Below, piece after piece: positions 54,085-62,879 of a DNA stretch of 64,000 nucleotides. Position numbers and translations under genes: made by a program. Under the pieces are notes generated by a model that worked only from the letters and a program-made list of their open reading frames with translations, searched no databases and had not been told where the DNA came from. This DNA is from UBA6522 sp965205045 (GTDB taxonomy: Bacteria; Pseudomonadota; Gammaproteobacteria; Steroidobacterales; Rariloculaceae), in NCBI GenBank assembly GCA_965205045.1, contig OZ242031.1:1612001-1676000 (forward strand), given 5' to 3'. Every line of letters starts with the position of its first letter. Position 1 is the first letter of the stretch.

Positions 54085-55866
54085 TCAGAGGGAGTTCTGG
54101 ATCCGGGCATACAGTTCAAGGCTGAGCTGTTGCGCCTCGGCAAGTTGCGTCTCGGATAGGCTCCGGGCGATTTCATTCCGGAGGGCGACGGCATTCGGCT
54201 GGCCATCCACGCTGGCCAGACTCGCCCATGCGTAGGCTTGGCCGTTGTCCAGAGGAACGCCCTCGCCATTTGCGTACATGCGGCCCAAATTCATCTGAGC
54301 GTCGGGGATACCTTGTTCGGCAGCATGGGTGTACCACTGGAGAGCTTGAGCATAGTTTTGTGGCACTCCTTCGCCACCGTAGTACATGTAACCCAACATA
54401 GACTGCGAGCGGGCATGTCCTTGTTCGGCGGCCCTGGTGAACATATCTGCGGCCCGGGCCTTGTCCTCGGGGCCGCCGTCGCCTTCGTAGTCCATGACGC
54501 CCAATGCAAACAGTACGTCGGCGACCTCGGCCTCATTGTCTGGAACGCTCTCGACATTCTCAAGCGTGACGTCCGATCTGTTCGGCGTGGAGAGTTGGCT
54601 TTGTTGCCCGTATTGTATGTACCAGACAATGCTCGCCAGCAATACGGCGGCGCACGACCAATATGCAAAGTGGCGACCGGTCAACAAAGGGGAAGCCAAT
54701 CCGTTTTGTCGCGCACTACGTGTTCCGCCCTCATCTGATGCGCGCTCGTTCGGTGAATCAGATGCATCCCCGTTTTTTGTAGCGGGCAGATCGTTTGCGC
54801 GTCTCGGGCGTGCCGCTGGCGAATTCAAGTATTGCTTTGACAAAGGCGGGGCCGATGTTCGTAGCGTGTTGAGCAAGCTGAGCAACTCCTCGCAACTTTG
54901 CGTACGGTCGTCGGGATACAAGCTCAGACAATGGTCGATGGTTTTGAGCAGACGCGGCGAATACCGGCTCGCGCCCAACTCCGCCGCCGGAATCATCGGG
55001 TCCGCTTTGCCTCGGTGCAGCGCGTAGCCGCGCTTCTCCGCCGCTCGAGGGGTCGGGCTCCAAACCGGTTCACCCGTAGACTTATCCGATACAAGCAGCT
55101 TGGAATCGCCGGGACAGCCGCCGGCCACCATCCTCCACATCAGCGCGCCCAATGCATACACATCAGTCCACGGGCCGATATCGCCCATCGACGACACCTG
55201 TTCGAATGCCGCATACCCCGGCGTATACGGCGCCCGCGAACGACTGTGCCGCTCCAGGTAGTTCTGCTTCGCCGCCCCGAAGTCTATCAACACCGGATGT
55301 GCTGGCCGTCCTGTAATGTCGTCCTGCCGACGAACGAATATGTTCCCCGGCTTGATGTCGCGGTGCAGAACGCCGGCCAAATGCACGACCGCCAACCCTT
55401 CCAGCAACGGCTCGACCACGGCCAGCAGGTCGGCTTCCGTGAACGGTTGGCCCGCAGCTTCCCGGAGCCGAAGGAACTCCGACAACGGCAATCCGTCGTC
55501 GTAGTCCATGACCAGGTACGCGGTGTTGTTTTCCTCGAAATAGTTGAGGCAGGAGACGATGTAGCGCTCGTTCCTGAATTTTCGCAGTTGCTCCGCCTCG
55601 TCCCTGAAACGCCGCAGGCCGTCCTCGAAGGCGCTTCGAGCCACGGTGTTAAGCGGACGCACGCCGGTTCCGTCGCGTGCTCTCGCGGCCAATTCGGCCG
55701 GGAGATGTTCCTTGATGGCGTACAGCCAGTCCGATTTGAGGTGGTGGCGCGCCAGGTAAACGATGCTAAACCCGCCGCTGCCCAGCTCCGACTCGATCAC
55801 GTGGTCGCGCAGCACCGTGCCGGGCGGCAGGGCGTTCAGGGATTGGGAGACGCTTCTCGACGGCAT
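54085..55866 (-). CDS. membrane-anchored Ser/Thr kinase with C-terminal Sel1 repeats
   Basis: 593 residues from MPSRSVSQSLNALPPG. Kinase domain 20-310: GSGGFSIVYLA, AIKEHLP, VLHRDIKPGN, IDFGAAKQ, PYTPGYAAFEQ, WTDVYALGALMW. All catalytic residues present. A Pro/charged linker leads to one membrane span (YWSCAAVLLASIVWYIQYG, about 425-445). The extracytoplasmic part has Sel1-like repeats (AADMFTRAAEQGHARSQSMLGYMYYGGEGV, ALQWYTHAAEQGIPDAQMNLGRMYANGEGV). Divergent from the Rpn-type gene, 167 bp between starts. The repeats suggest a ligand- or protein-binding sensor; substrates are unknown. Confidence 0.85.
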   Translation of the reverse strand: MPSRSVSQSLNALPPGTVLRDHVIESELGSGGFSIVYLARHHLKSDWLYAIKEHLPAELAARARDGTGVRPLNTVARSAFEDGLRRFRDEAEQLRKFRNERYIVSCLNYFEENNTAYLVMDYDDGLPLSEFLRLREAAGQPFTEADLLAVVEPLLEGLAVVHLAGVLHRDIKPGNIFVRRQDDITGRPAHPVLIDFGAAKQNYLERHSRSRAPYTPGYAAFEQVSSMGDIGPWTDVYALGALMWRMVAGGCPGDSKLLVSDKSTGEPVWSPTPRAAEKRGYALHRGKADPMIPAAELGASRYSPRLLKTIDHCLSLYPDDRTQSCEELLSLLNTLRTSAPPLSKQYLNSPAARPRRANDLPATKNGDASDSPNERASDEGGTRSARQNGLASPLLTGRHFAYWSCAAVLLASIVWYIQYGQQSQLSTPNRSDVTLENVESVPDNEAEVADVLFALGVMDYEGDGGPEDKARAADMFTRAAEQGHARSQSMLGYMYYGGEGVPQNYAQALQWYTHAAEQGIPDAQMNLGRMYANGEGVPLDNGQAYAWASLASVDGQPNAVALRNEIARSLSETQLAEAQQLSLELYARIQNSL

Positions 55867-55899
55867 CCTGCCCGTTTTCCATGCGGCGGCGATGGCCGG

Positions 55900-55905
55900 A
55901 TCATA
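55900..55905 (-). promoter_or_regulatory. possible -10 (TATGAT) of the kinase gene, copy A
   Basis: On the minus strand TATGAT lies about 34 bp before the kinase start. The equivalent position of copy B (60731-60736) reads TATAAT within an otherwise conserved stretch, which supports its use. No good -35 is visible. Confidence 0.35.
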
Positions 55906-56033
55906 CGTCCGACGGGAATTCCGGCGGTCGCCGACGCCAAATCTCGGCAATTTCACAAGATTTGCCGATATTCCGCCCGCTTGGGAAGGCTTACCGTACC
56001 CCTTGGATACACACGACGGGGCGACGACCGCCG

Positions 56034-57044
56034 ATGGACAAGCTGCGGGACATCCAGGACCGACTCATGAAGCTCATGCTGGGCCGCCCGCGCATGGTGC
56101 GGGACCTGCTCGCGCTGCTGCCCGCGGAATGGACCGCGGCGGTGGACGCCTCCGTGCTTCGCGAGCTGCCCACCGAGTTCATCGGCGCGCGCGGCGACAA
56201 GCGCGTCGCGGACCTGTGCTGGATTGCGGAGGGTCCCGGCCGGGACCCGGTGATCGTGCTCATCGAGAACCAGTCCGCGCCCGACCGGCGCATGGCAGCG
56301 AGGGCGATGACGCGCACCGGCCTGCTCTACGAATCGCTCGGGGCAGCCGCGCGGGGGCCGGACCGGAAATTCCCGCCGCTGCTGATCGTCGTGGTGTACA
56401 CGGGGGGGCGGCCCTGGCGAGTGCCGGACGACCTGACCGGCCTGGTGCGCGTGCCGGCCGGCCACCTGCTGTCGGTTCCCGTCGGCCCCCGCCACGCGCG
56501 GCTTGATTTGCGGGACCCCGCGGCGCAGTATCCCGAGCAAGGCAACCGCATGGCGGCACTGGCGCGGTTGGTGTTCGCGGAGTCGTATGCCGACGCCATC
56601 CGCCTTCTCGGCGAAGTGCGCGGATGGCTGGACTTCGGAGACGAGGACGAGGAGCGCCTGTTCCAGTGCTACCTGGACTGGTTCCAGGCGGTCGCCCCGG
56701 AGCTCCGCCCGCGGGACTGGAACCCGGAGCGCGAGAGGAAACTGGAGGAACTGATGGCCGAACAATCGATACTGCAGAGGAACAACGAGCGGTGGCTCAA
56801 ACGCCATCGGCAGGAGTTGTTGGCGGAAGGTCGGCGCGAGGCGGTCGCCGAGGGTCGGCGGGAGGCGCTCGTGCGGCTGGCGGCGCGACGTTTCGGCGCC
56901 GACACCGGGCGGCGGCTCGAAGCCCGGTTGAGGGCGGTGGAGGGTCTCGGCCTCCTCGACCGCGTGGGCGATCTAATCGTGGACAGCAAGACCGGCGAGC
57001 AGTTGCTCGGCGGAATCGACCGCGCCGGCGTGAACTTGGGCTGA
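56034..57044 (+). CDS. Rpn-family PD-(D/E)XK nuclease-like protein, copy A
   Basis: 336 residues from MDKLRDIQDRLMKLML. Core: RMVRDLLALLPAEW, then FIGARGDKRVADLCWIAEG and VIVLIENQSAPD, the D...ExQ nuclease motif of the Rpn/YhgA-like group. The middle has FPPLLIVVVYTG and RLDLRDPAAQYPEQGNRMAALARL, and the C-terminus has a charged helix with AEGRREAV repeats, then ALVRLAARRFG. Rpn proteins are DNA nucleases that can promote recombination; some are reported as phage-defence or toxin-like. Paired divergently with the kinase. Spacer 57045-57274 has no gene. Confidence 0.82.
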   Translation: MDKLRDIQDRLMKLMLGRPRMVRDLLALLPAEWTAAVDASVLRELPTEFIGARGDKRVADLCWIAEGPGRDPVIVLIENQSAPDRRMAARAMTRTGLLYESLGAAARGPDRKFPPLLIVVVYTGGRPWRVPDDLTGLVRVPAGHLLSVPVGPRHARLDLRDPAAQYPEQGNRMAALARLVFAESYADAIRLLGEVRGWLDFGDEDEERLFQCYLDWFQAVAPELRPRDWNPERERKLEELMAEQSILQRNNERWLKRHRQELLAEGRREAVAEGRREALVRLAARRFGADTGRRLEARLRAVEGLGLLDRVGDLIVDSKTGEQLLGGIDRAGVNLG

Positions 57045-57274
57045 CGCGGCGCGGCGCCCACCTCTTGCCTCGCGGTATTGGAACCGATGTCGGGATGATC
57101 GAAACGCGCCAGCGAACTGGTTTCGTCGACTAAGCGGCCGACCCTTATCGGAAACCGGCCTTGTCCATGACCGCGGTGACGGTGACCCGGTTGTCGGCGA
57201 CACTTTGGATGAGCGTTCCGCCTCGGCTTACTTCAATCATCGCAGCCAGGTTGAACTTGCACCCATAAAGGCGC

Positions 57275-57305
57275 ATTCTATATTCTGGATTCTAGAATAT
57301 AGAAT
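57275..57305 (+). promoter_or_regulatory. perfect 12-bp inverted repeat, operator of the HTH gene
   Basis: ATTCTATATTCT (57275-57286) and AGAATATAGAAT (57294-57305) are perfect inverted copies with a 7-nt spacer, ending 5 bp before GTG 57311. The AT-rich arms contrast with the flanks. Position and symmetry suit autoregulation by the gene product. Confidence 0.75.
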
Positions 57306-57310
57306 AAGCT

Positions 57311-57832
57311 GTGGGTATCGCCCCCCAAGACGTTCTGGTGCTGTTGAAGCTCGTGGCCATGGGCCCGCGGGCTTGGTCGTACAGTGAACTCGCCATCGAG
57401 CTCGGAATGAGTCCCTCTCAAGCGCACTCGGCCGTCCAACGCGCTCTGTCCGCGCGACTGGCGCTCCGGCGCAATGGCCGAATAACGCCCCAGACAACCA
57501 ACCTGAAGGAGTTCCTCGTCCATGGCCTGAAGTATCTCTGCATCCCCCAGCGTGGAGAACTCACGCGCGGAATACCGACTGCCCACGGCGCGCCGCCACT
57601 CGCCAATCTGCTGATCGAGCCTCAGGACGTTGTTCCAGTCTGGCCTCATCCGGAAGGCAACGTTCGCGGCGAATCCTTCTCGCCGATCTTCCGGTCGGCG
57701 CCGGAAGCCGCGTTGCGGGACAGGAAGCTATACCAACTCTTGGCGCTTGTGGATGCGATTCGAGGCGGTCGGCACCGCGAGCGCTCCCTGGCCGCGCGGG
57801 AACTCGGCGAGCGGCTGAAGGCTTATGGTTAG
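57311..57832 (+). CDS. helix-turn-helix regulator, partner missing
   Basis: 173 residues from GTG. N-terminal winged-helix: VLVLLKLVAMGPRAWSYSELAIELGMSPSQAHSAVQRAL. The C-terminal part (KYLCIPQRGELTRGIPTAHGAPPLANLL) is the type that I associate with HTH genes next to nucleotidyltransferases or PIN/MNT-type toxins. No such partner follows: 57833-58397 has only short frames. Probably an orphan antitoxin-like regulator. No signs of truncation within the gene. Confidence 0.7.
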   Translation: MGIAPQDVLVLLKLVAMGPRAWSYSELAIELGMSPSQAHSAVQRALSARLALRRNGRITPQTTNLKEFLVHGLKYLCIPQRGELTRGIPTAHGAPPLANLLIEPQDVVPVWPHPEGNVRGESFSPIFRSAPEAALRDRKLYQLLALVDAIRGGRHRERSLAARELGERLKAYG

Positions 57833-58397
57833 AGTCCGGCACCCATACGCGGAATCTTTCTCAGGCGCGTTGGTAGTCGTTGAAGAGATGAGAAGCCGCG
57901 TCCGCTTCCACCGATTTGGGCTGAGAACCTAAAGACACACAATTGCAGTTCTTTGGCACCGGGATGTCATCATTCGTGAGGAAGTATCCAAAGGCCGCTT
58001 GTTCAGCCCCGACGAACTAGCCATCGTCCGCAGGCAGGTTGTCGTCGGGCGTGAGCCCGACGGCTACCGTAGTCCAAACCAATTCTCCTCGCGTCTCTGC
58101 TTAACGCGCTGATCGTTGTCCGGCAACATGCGCGCCTTTCTGGATGTGGATGCCAAAAAGCAGTGTCTGCTGGTATGCTCACCGCACGGTCTATATTCCC
58201 CGCAAGAATGTATTAACCATCGATCAACGCGAAGCCAGCAACATGGATGACATTCTGCAGGAGGAGAATCTACGGAAGTGATCGTGTCGCTAATTGCAGT
58301 GAATATGCCCTTTGTCCAAGAAATTTCTTTTTCAGTCGGTTGATACAGTACTGTTCGCTTAGTCTGGAAAAGTAATCTGAGCGGAGATTTTGCCCAA
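57833..58397. other. gene-free stretch
   Basis: Only a few short frames are present; one plus-strand stretch around 57930-58050 reads VLWHRDVIIREEVSKGRLFSPDEL without recognisable family. A CGTCGGGC/GCCCGACG hairpin occurs near 58040-58060. GC drops towards 58400, where the following gene begins. Confidence 0.4.
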
Positions 58398-59192
58398 ATG
58401 AACTTACGAAAGCCTGAAAGATTAGGATTAAGATTAGGAATCGCCTTAATTTGTTTTGTTTATGGATGTTCGACGCAAGGACAGACGATTTATACTGACA
58501 CGATAGACCATTATTCCTTTGCTCTAGAGGCTGAGTGGGTTGAGATACCAAAATCAGTAATAGATGAATTCGTAGGTTTGGTCCTAGATCAAACAAATGG
58601 AATGCGAATCGAGTATTCGGCTGGATTCCAGTTGAATGATCGGTCCTATTTCGAGTACCCATATATCCTCATTCAGGAGCATCACGTAGATCTCAATTCG
58701 TCGTTGTACTCCGAAATCGAAAGAATGTTTACGCAAGACCATTTTCCCAGTCGTATACGGGATGCGGCTTCTGATTATCCAGAGTTTATTGATATTGATA
58801 CGGTAGATGACTCATACATTGATATAGATCGAAATGTCGTCATAACGAAGTTGTCGAGCGATGTCGCTAACGTCGGATCAGTCAACGCCATTATAGCGAT
58901 GTTTTTGGGCAGGAATCAGATCACTCAGTTGAACTTCTATTGGGAGTCCATTGATCAGAATCAATGGGTACCAGTGTTCAACAGAACAATTGAATCATTC
59001 CATTACCACGACGGATATGATTACGATCCAACGATGTCCAATTCTTCCCCCCCTAGATTATTGGATATGTTTGAAAGCATGTTTAGGAGGGGATTTATTG
59101 GTGGCGCTAGTGGCTTATTCTTTGGACTGTTTGCCGTATTATTTGCTCTGGGGTGGAGGCGATTAAAGACGCTCAATGGTCAAAAAAATTAA
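58398..59192 (+). CDS. low-GC lipoprotein-like protein with a C-terminal membrane span
   Basis: 264 residues. A signal sequence ending VYGCS suggests a lipobox. The mature part (QTIYTDTIDHYSFALEAEWVEIPKSVI) has the layout of small periplasmic ligand-binding proteins of PsbP/photosystem-like type, which is only a guess. A membrane helix near the C-terminus (GGASGLFFGLFAVLFALGW) would leave a basic tail inside. Base composition is near 40% GC, far below its neighbours, so it was recently acquired. It lies between the two kinase/Rpn cassettes. Function not recognised. Confidence 0.6.
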   Translation: MNLRKPERLGLRLGIALICFVYGCSTQGQTIYTDTIDHYSFALEAEWVEIPKSVIDEFVGLVLDQTNGMRIEYSAGFQLNDRSYFEYPYILIQEHHVDLNSSLYSEIERMFTQDHFPSRIRDAASDYPEFIDIDTVDDSYIDIDRNVVITKLSSDVANVGSVNAIIAMFLGRNQITQLNFYWESIDQNQWVPVFNRTIESFHYHDGYDYDPTMSNSSPPRLLDMFESMFRRGFIGGASGLFFGLFAVLFALGWRRLKTLNGQKN

Positions 59193-59302
59193 GTCAATTA
59201 AAATATTTAGTTTATATTGTTGGTGCGAAGAAATCAATTGGTGGTGTTTTAGACATGGCTTCAAGACACATGAGGAAATAGAGACTTAACCTGCATTGGA
59301 TA

Positions 59303-60697
59303 TCATCTCATTAGCCACAATAACCTGAGCAAGAACGCGCAACCTGCGAATAACCAAACCATAACAATTGGTGCATCCATAGTGGCTTGCCATTGAAACG
59401 CCAATGGAAGGCCAAATATTGTAGGAAGTGCTATCGCTGAAATCCTAGCCTTTAGCTTAAACCAAACGTACCACAAGAATAGAATAGATAAGATACATAG
59501 TACTATTGCCATTCCAACGGGCATGTCACTTTCAGTTAGACTGTTCCACCTGGCAGCATATCCGTATATCCAAATGGCAACGACAGAGACCGACAAGGCT
59601 CCGAAGCCAAGCTTAGCGTGACCGCGCACCATTGGAGCATTTGGTTTGTTTGATGTTTCCCGTCTATCTGGCGATGTTTTCGCGGGGCGTGATGGCGTAT
59701 TGAGTAATTCCCTTAGCTCGGAACAGCTTTGTATACGATCTTCAGGAAAAAGGGCTAGGCAGCGGTCAATGGCGTCAAGCAGTTGTGCTGAAAATTGTTC
59801 AGTCCCTAAGGTTGCCGCCGACACCATCGGGTCGGGGCGGCCCCGGTGCAGGGCATAGCCGCGCTTCTCGACTGCTCGTGGTGTTGGACTCCAGGTGTTA
59901 CCGTGATTTGTTTCATCTGGCACATATAAGCGTGAATCGCCAGTACATCCGCCCGCCACCATCCGCCACATCAGGGCACCCACGGCATACATATCGGTCC
60001 AAGGTCCAATTTCGCCGAGGGACGTTACCTGTTCATAGGCTGCGTATCCAGGAGTGTAAGGTGCTCGTGAACGACTGTGATGCGCGAGATAATTTTGTTT
60101 CGCTGCTCCGAAATCGATCAATACCGGATGCGCGGGATGGCCAGTTACGTCATCCTGCCTGCGAACGAATATGTTTCCGGGTTTGATGTCACGGTGAAGA
60201 ACGCCCGCCCGATGAACGACAGCCAGTCCATCCAGCAGCGGCTCAATGACGGACAGCAGGTCGACTTGAGTGAACGGTTTGCCAGCTGCCTCGCGACGAA
60301 GAAGAAACTCGGACAGGGGCAATCCGTCATCGTAGTCCATGACCAGGTACGCAGTGTCATTTTCCTCGAAATAGTTGAGGCACGAGACGATGTAGCGCTC
60401 GTTCCTGAACTTTCGCAGTTGTTCCGCCTCGTCCCTGAAACGCCGCAGCCCGTCCTCGAAGGCGGTTTGAGCCTCGGTGTTGAGAGGGCGCACGCCGGTG
60501 CCATCGTGTGCTCTCGCCGCCAATTCCGCCGGGAGAAATTCCTTTATGGCGTATAGCCAATCCGATTTGAGGTGGTGGCGCGCCAAGTACACGATGCTGA
60601 ACCCGCCGCTGCCCAGCTCCGACTCGATCACGTAGTCGCGAAGCACCGTGCCGGGCGGAAGAGCGTTCAGTGATTGGGCAACGCTTCTTGACGGCAT
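59303..60697 (-). CDS. Ser/Thr kinase with four C-terminal membrane helices, copy B
   Basis: 464 residues from MPSRSVAQSLNALPPG. Kinase domain (20-310) is about four-fifths identical to copy A: GSGGFSIVYLA, AIKEFLP, VLHRDIKPGN, IDFGAAKQ, WTDMYAVGALMW. After ELRELLN it differs completely: instead of a Sel1 repeat domain there are about four membrane helices (LSVSVVAIWIYGYAA, GMAIVLCILSILFLWYVWF, LPTIFGLPLAF, IVMVWLFAGCAFLLRLLWL). The C-terminal third is lower in GC than the kinase part, so a new sensor module was probably joined to the kinase. Divergent from the second Rpn-type gene. Confidence 0.83.
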   Translation of the reverse strand: MPSRSVAQSLNALPPGTVLRDYVIESELGSGGFSIVYLARHHLKSDWLYAIKEFLPAELAARAHDGTGVRPLNTEAQTAFEDGLRRFRDEAEQLRKFRNERYIVSCLNYFEENDTAYLVMDYDDGLPLSEFLLRREAAGKPFTQVDLLSVIEPLLDGLAVVHRAGVLHRDIKPGNIFVRRQDDVTGHPAHPVLIDFGAAKQNYLAHHSRSRAPYTPGYAAYEQVTSLGEIGPWTDMYAVGALMWRMVAGGCTGDSRLYVPDETNHGNTWSPTPRAVEKRGYALHRGRPDPMVSAATLGTEQFSAQLLDAIDRCLALFPEDRIQSCSELRELLNTPSRPAKTSPDRRETSNKPNAPMVRGHAKLGFGALSVSVVAIWIYGYAARWNSLTESDMPVGMAIVLCILSILFLWYVWFKLKARISAIALPTIFGLPLAFQWQATMDAPIVMVWLFAGCAFLLRLLWLMR

Positions 60698-60730
60698 CCT
60701 GTCCGTTTTCCATGCGGCGACGATGGCCGG

Positions 60731-60736
60731 ATTATA
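60731..60736 (-). promoter_or_regulatory. TATAAT -10 of the kinase gene, copy B
   Basis: On the minus strand a perfect TATAAT stands about 34 bp before the kinase start, at the same place as TATGAT in copy A. -35 not clear. Confidence 0.45.
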
Positions 60737-61033
60737 CGTCCGACGGAAATTCCGGCGGCGCAGGCGGCAGCAGCGTTGAAACCATGCCATTGACCCGAGA
60801 CTTCAAAGCGGCGGTTCGGGTGCAGACCGGGCTCGGCATCGCGGGTGGGGCGCGGCCCGCGCTTGAACGCCCCGACGCCGCCCGTGTCGACGTGCCGCGG
60901 CATCCAGCCCCGGCGGTGGCCGACACCAAATTTCGTCAATTTCCCCGCAAAGTCACAAGATTTGCCGATTTTGCGGTCCCTTGGGAAGGCTTACCGTACC
61001 CCTTGGATACGCACGACGGGGCGACGATCACCG

Positions 61034-62086
61034 ATGGACAAGCCGCAAGACATCCGCGACCGCCTCATGAAGATCATGCTGAGCCGCCCGCGCATGGTGC
61101 GGGACCTGCTCGCGCTGCTGCCTGCGGAATGGACCGCGGCGGTGGACGCCTCCGGCCTGCGCGAGATGCCCACCGAGTTCATCGGCGCGCGCGGCGACAA
61201 GCGCATCGCCGACCTGTGCTGGCTTGCGGAGGGTTCAGGCCGGGACCCGGTGGTCTTGCTCATCGAGAACCAGGCCGCGCCCGACCGGCGCATGCCGGCG
61301 CGGGCGACGACGCGCACCGGGCTGCTCTACGAATCGCTCGGCACCGCGGCGCGGGGACCGGACGGCAAGTTTCCGCCGCTGCTGATCGTTGTGGTATACA
61401 CGGGAGACCGGCCCTGGCGGGCACCGGACGACCTGAGCGGAATGGTGCGGATACCCGCTGGCCACCCGCTGTCGGTTCCGGTCGGCCCCCGCTACGCGCG
61501 GCTTGATTTGCGGGACCCTGCGGCGCAGTATCCCGAGCAAGGCAACCGCATGGCGGCGCTGGCGCGGCTGGCGTTCGCGGAGTCGTATGTCGACGCCATT
61601 CGCGTGCTCGGCGAATTGCGCGGATGGCTGGACTTCGGGGACGAGGACGAGGCGCGCCTGTTCCAGTGCTACCTGGACTGGTTCCACGCGACCGCGCCGG
61701 AGTTCCGTCCTCGGGATTGGAACCCGGAGCGCGAAAGGAAATTGGAGGAACTGATGGCCGAACAATCGATACTGCAGAGGAACAACGAGCGCTGGCTCAA
61801 GCGCCATCGGCAGGAGTTGTTGGAGGAAGGTCGCCGCGAAGCGATCGCCGAGGGCCGGCGGGACGGGCTCGCGGAAGGTCGGCGGGAAGGACACGCGGAA
61901 GGTCGGCGCGAAGCGCTCGTGCGGCTGGCGGCGCGGCGCTTCGGCGCCGACACGGGGCGGCGGCTCGAAGCCCGGTTGAGGGCCGTGGAAGATCCGGGCC
62001 GCCTTGACCGGGTGGGCGACCTGATCGTGGACAGCGAGACCGGCGAGCAGTTGCTCGGCGGAATCGACCGAGCCGACGTCAACTAA
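61034..62086 (+). CDS. Rpn-family PD-(D/E)XK nuclease-like protein, copy B
   Basis: 350 residues from MDKPQDIRDRLMKIML, about nine-tenths identical to copy A. The nuclease motif IADLCWLAEG, then VVLLIENQAAPD is intact. It has two more 8-residue units than copy A in the C-terminal AEGRRxxx helix (AIAEGRRDGLAEGRREGHAEGRRE). The upstream spacer is about 170 bp longer than in copy A, because a segment between 60750 and 60920 has no counterpart there. Confidence 0.82.
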   Translation: MDKPQDIRDRLMKIMLSRPRMVRDLLALLPAEWTAAVDASGLREMPTEFIGARGDKRIADLCWLAEGSGRDPVVLLIENQAAPDRRMPARATTRTGLLYESLGTAARGPDGKFPPLLIVVVYTGDRPWRAPDDLSGMVRIPAGHPLSVPVGPRYARLDLRDPAAQYPEQGNRMAALARLAFAESYVDAIRVLGELRGWLDFGDEDEARLFQCYLDWFHATAPEFRPRDWNPERERKLEELMAEQSILQRNNERWLKRHRQELLEEGRREAIAEGRRDGLAEGRREGHAEGRREALVRLAARRFGADTGRRLEARLRAVEDPGRLDRVGDLIVDSETGEQLLGGIDRADVN

Positions 62087-62136
62087 AGCTGACCCGGCGC
62101 GGCGCCCGCCACTTGCGGCGCGGTGTCGGGTCCGAT

Positions 62137-62187
62137 GTCGGGATGATCGGAGCGCGCCAGGTAGGCGATGCTGCCCCCTAAACTGCT
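62137..62187 (-). pseudogene. glycine-loop scrap of a further kinase copy
   Basis: On the minus strand 62187-62137 reads SSLGGSIAYLARSDHPD, close to SELGSGGFSIVYLARHHLKSD of the kinases. Only about 17 codons remain. A similar weak GCGCCAG tract follows copy A of the Rpn gene (57099-57110). It suggests that cassette units once stood in tandem. Confidence 0.35.
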
Positions 62188-62212
62188 GGTCTTTGCATTT
62201 GGCGCGGCATAG

Positions 62213-62261
62213 TGATACAAAACCTATGAACTCAGAATTTAATTTATGTGGTTTTGTATCA
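62213..62261 (+). promoter_or_regulatory. operator-like 12-bp inverted repeat at the abiEi start
   Basis: TGATACAAAACC (62213-62224) and GGTTTTGTATCA (62250-62261) are perfect inverted copies, 25 bp apart; the right arm abuts ATG 62262. This is the expected place for AbiEi self-repression. Confidence 0.75.
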
Positions 62262-62879
62262 ATGCGCCAGCCGGACACGCAGCGCGCTCGCGCCCGCATT
62301 CTGCTTCAAAGACATGGGATGATGCGCCTCAAGGAGTTCAAGGCAGCGGGTATTTCCGCAGCCACTATGAGCCGCATGCTTGAGCATGGCGAAGTGACTC
62401 GACCGTCAAGGGGGCTCTATCAACTGGTCGATGCTCCGCTTCATGCTAACCAGAGTCTCGCGGAAGCAGCCAAGAAAATACCGAGAGGCGTAATTTGCCT
62501 CGTATCGGCTCTTGCCTACCATGGGCTGACTGATCAGCTACCCCACGCCGTCTGGATCGCTATCAGCAAACTGGACTGGGCGCCGAGACTGGACAATCCC
62601 CCCATACGTATCGTTCGGTTTACCGACGCGTACCTGGCCGATGATGTGATGATGGAGCACATCGCCGGCGTCGAGGTGAGGATTTTCGGCGTGGCGAAGA
62701 CCATCGCGGATTGCTTTCGCCATCGCCGAAAAGTGGGCCAGTCGGTGGCGCTCGAAGGGCTGCGAGAGGCGCTTCGGCAACGAAAGAGCACACCAGCCGA
62801 GATCGCCCGGCACGCGAAGCGCGGAGGCGTTGCGACCGTTCTTCGGCCCTATCTCGAGGCGCTGACCTCCGATGCATAG
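62262..62879 (+). CDS. AbiEi-family antitoxin
   Basis: 205 residues from MRQPDTQRARA. N-terminal winged helix: ILLQRHGMMRLKEFKAAGISAATMSRMLEHGEVTRPSRGLYQL. The C-terminal AbiEi domain has VSALAYHGLTDQLP and AKTIADCFRHRRKVG. It represses its own operon and counteracts AbiEii. The start is set by the operator that ends at the ATG. It overlaps abiEii by 8 bp. Confidence 0.85.
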   Translation: MRQPDTQRARARILLQRHGMMRLKEFKAAGISAATMSRMLEHGEVTRPSRGLYQLVDAPLHANQSLAEAAKKIPRGVICLVSALAYHGLTDQLPHAVWIAISKLDWAPRLDNPPIRIVRFTDAYLADDVMMEHIAGVEVRIFGVAKTIADCFRHRRKVGQSVALEGLREALRQRKSTPAEIARHAKRGGVATVLRPYLEALTSDA

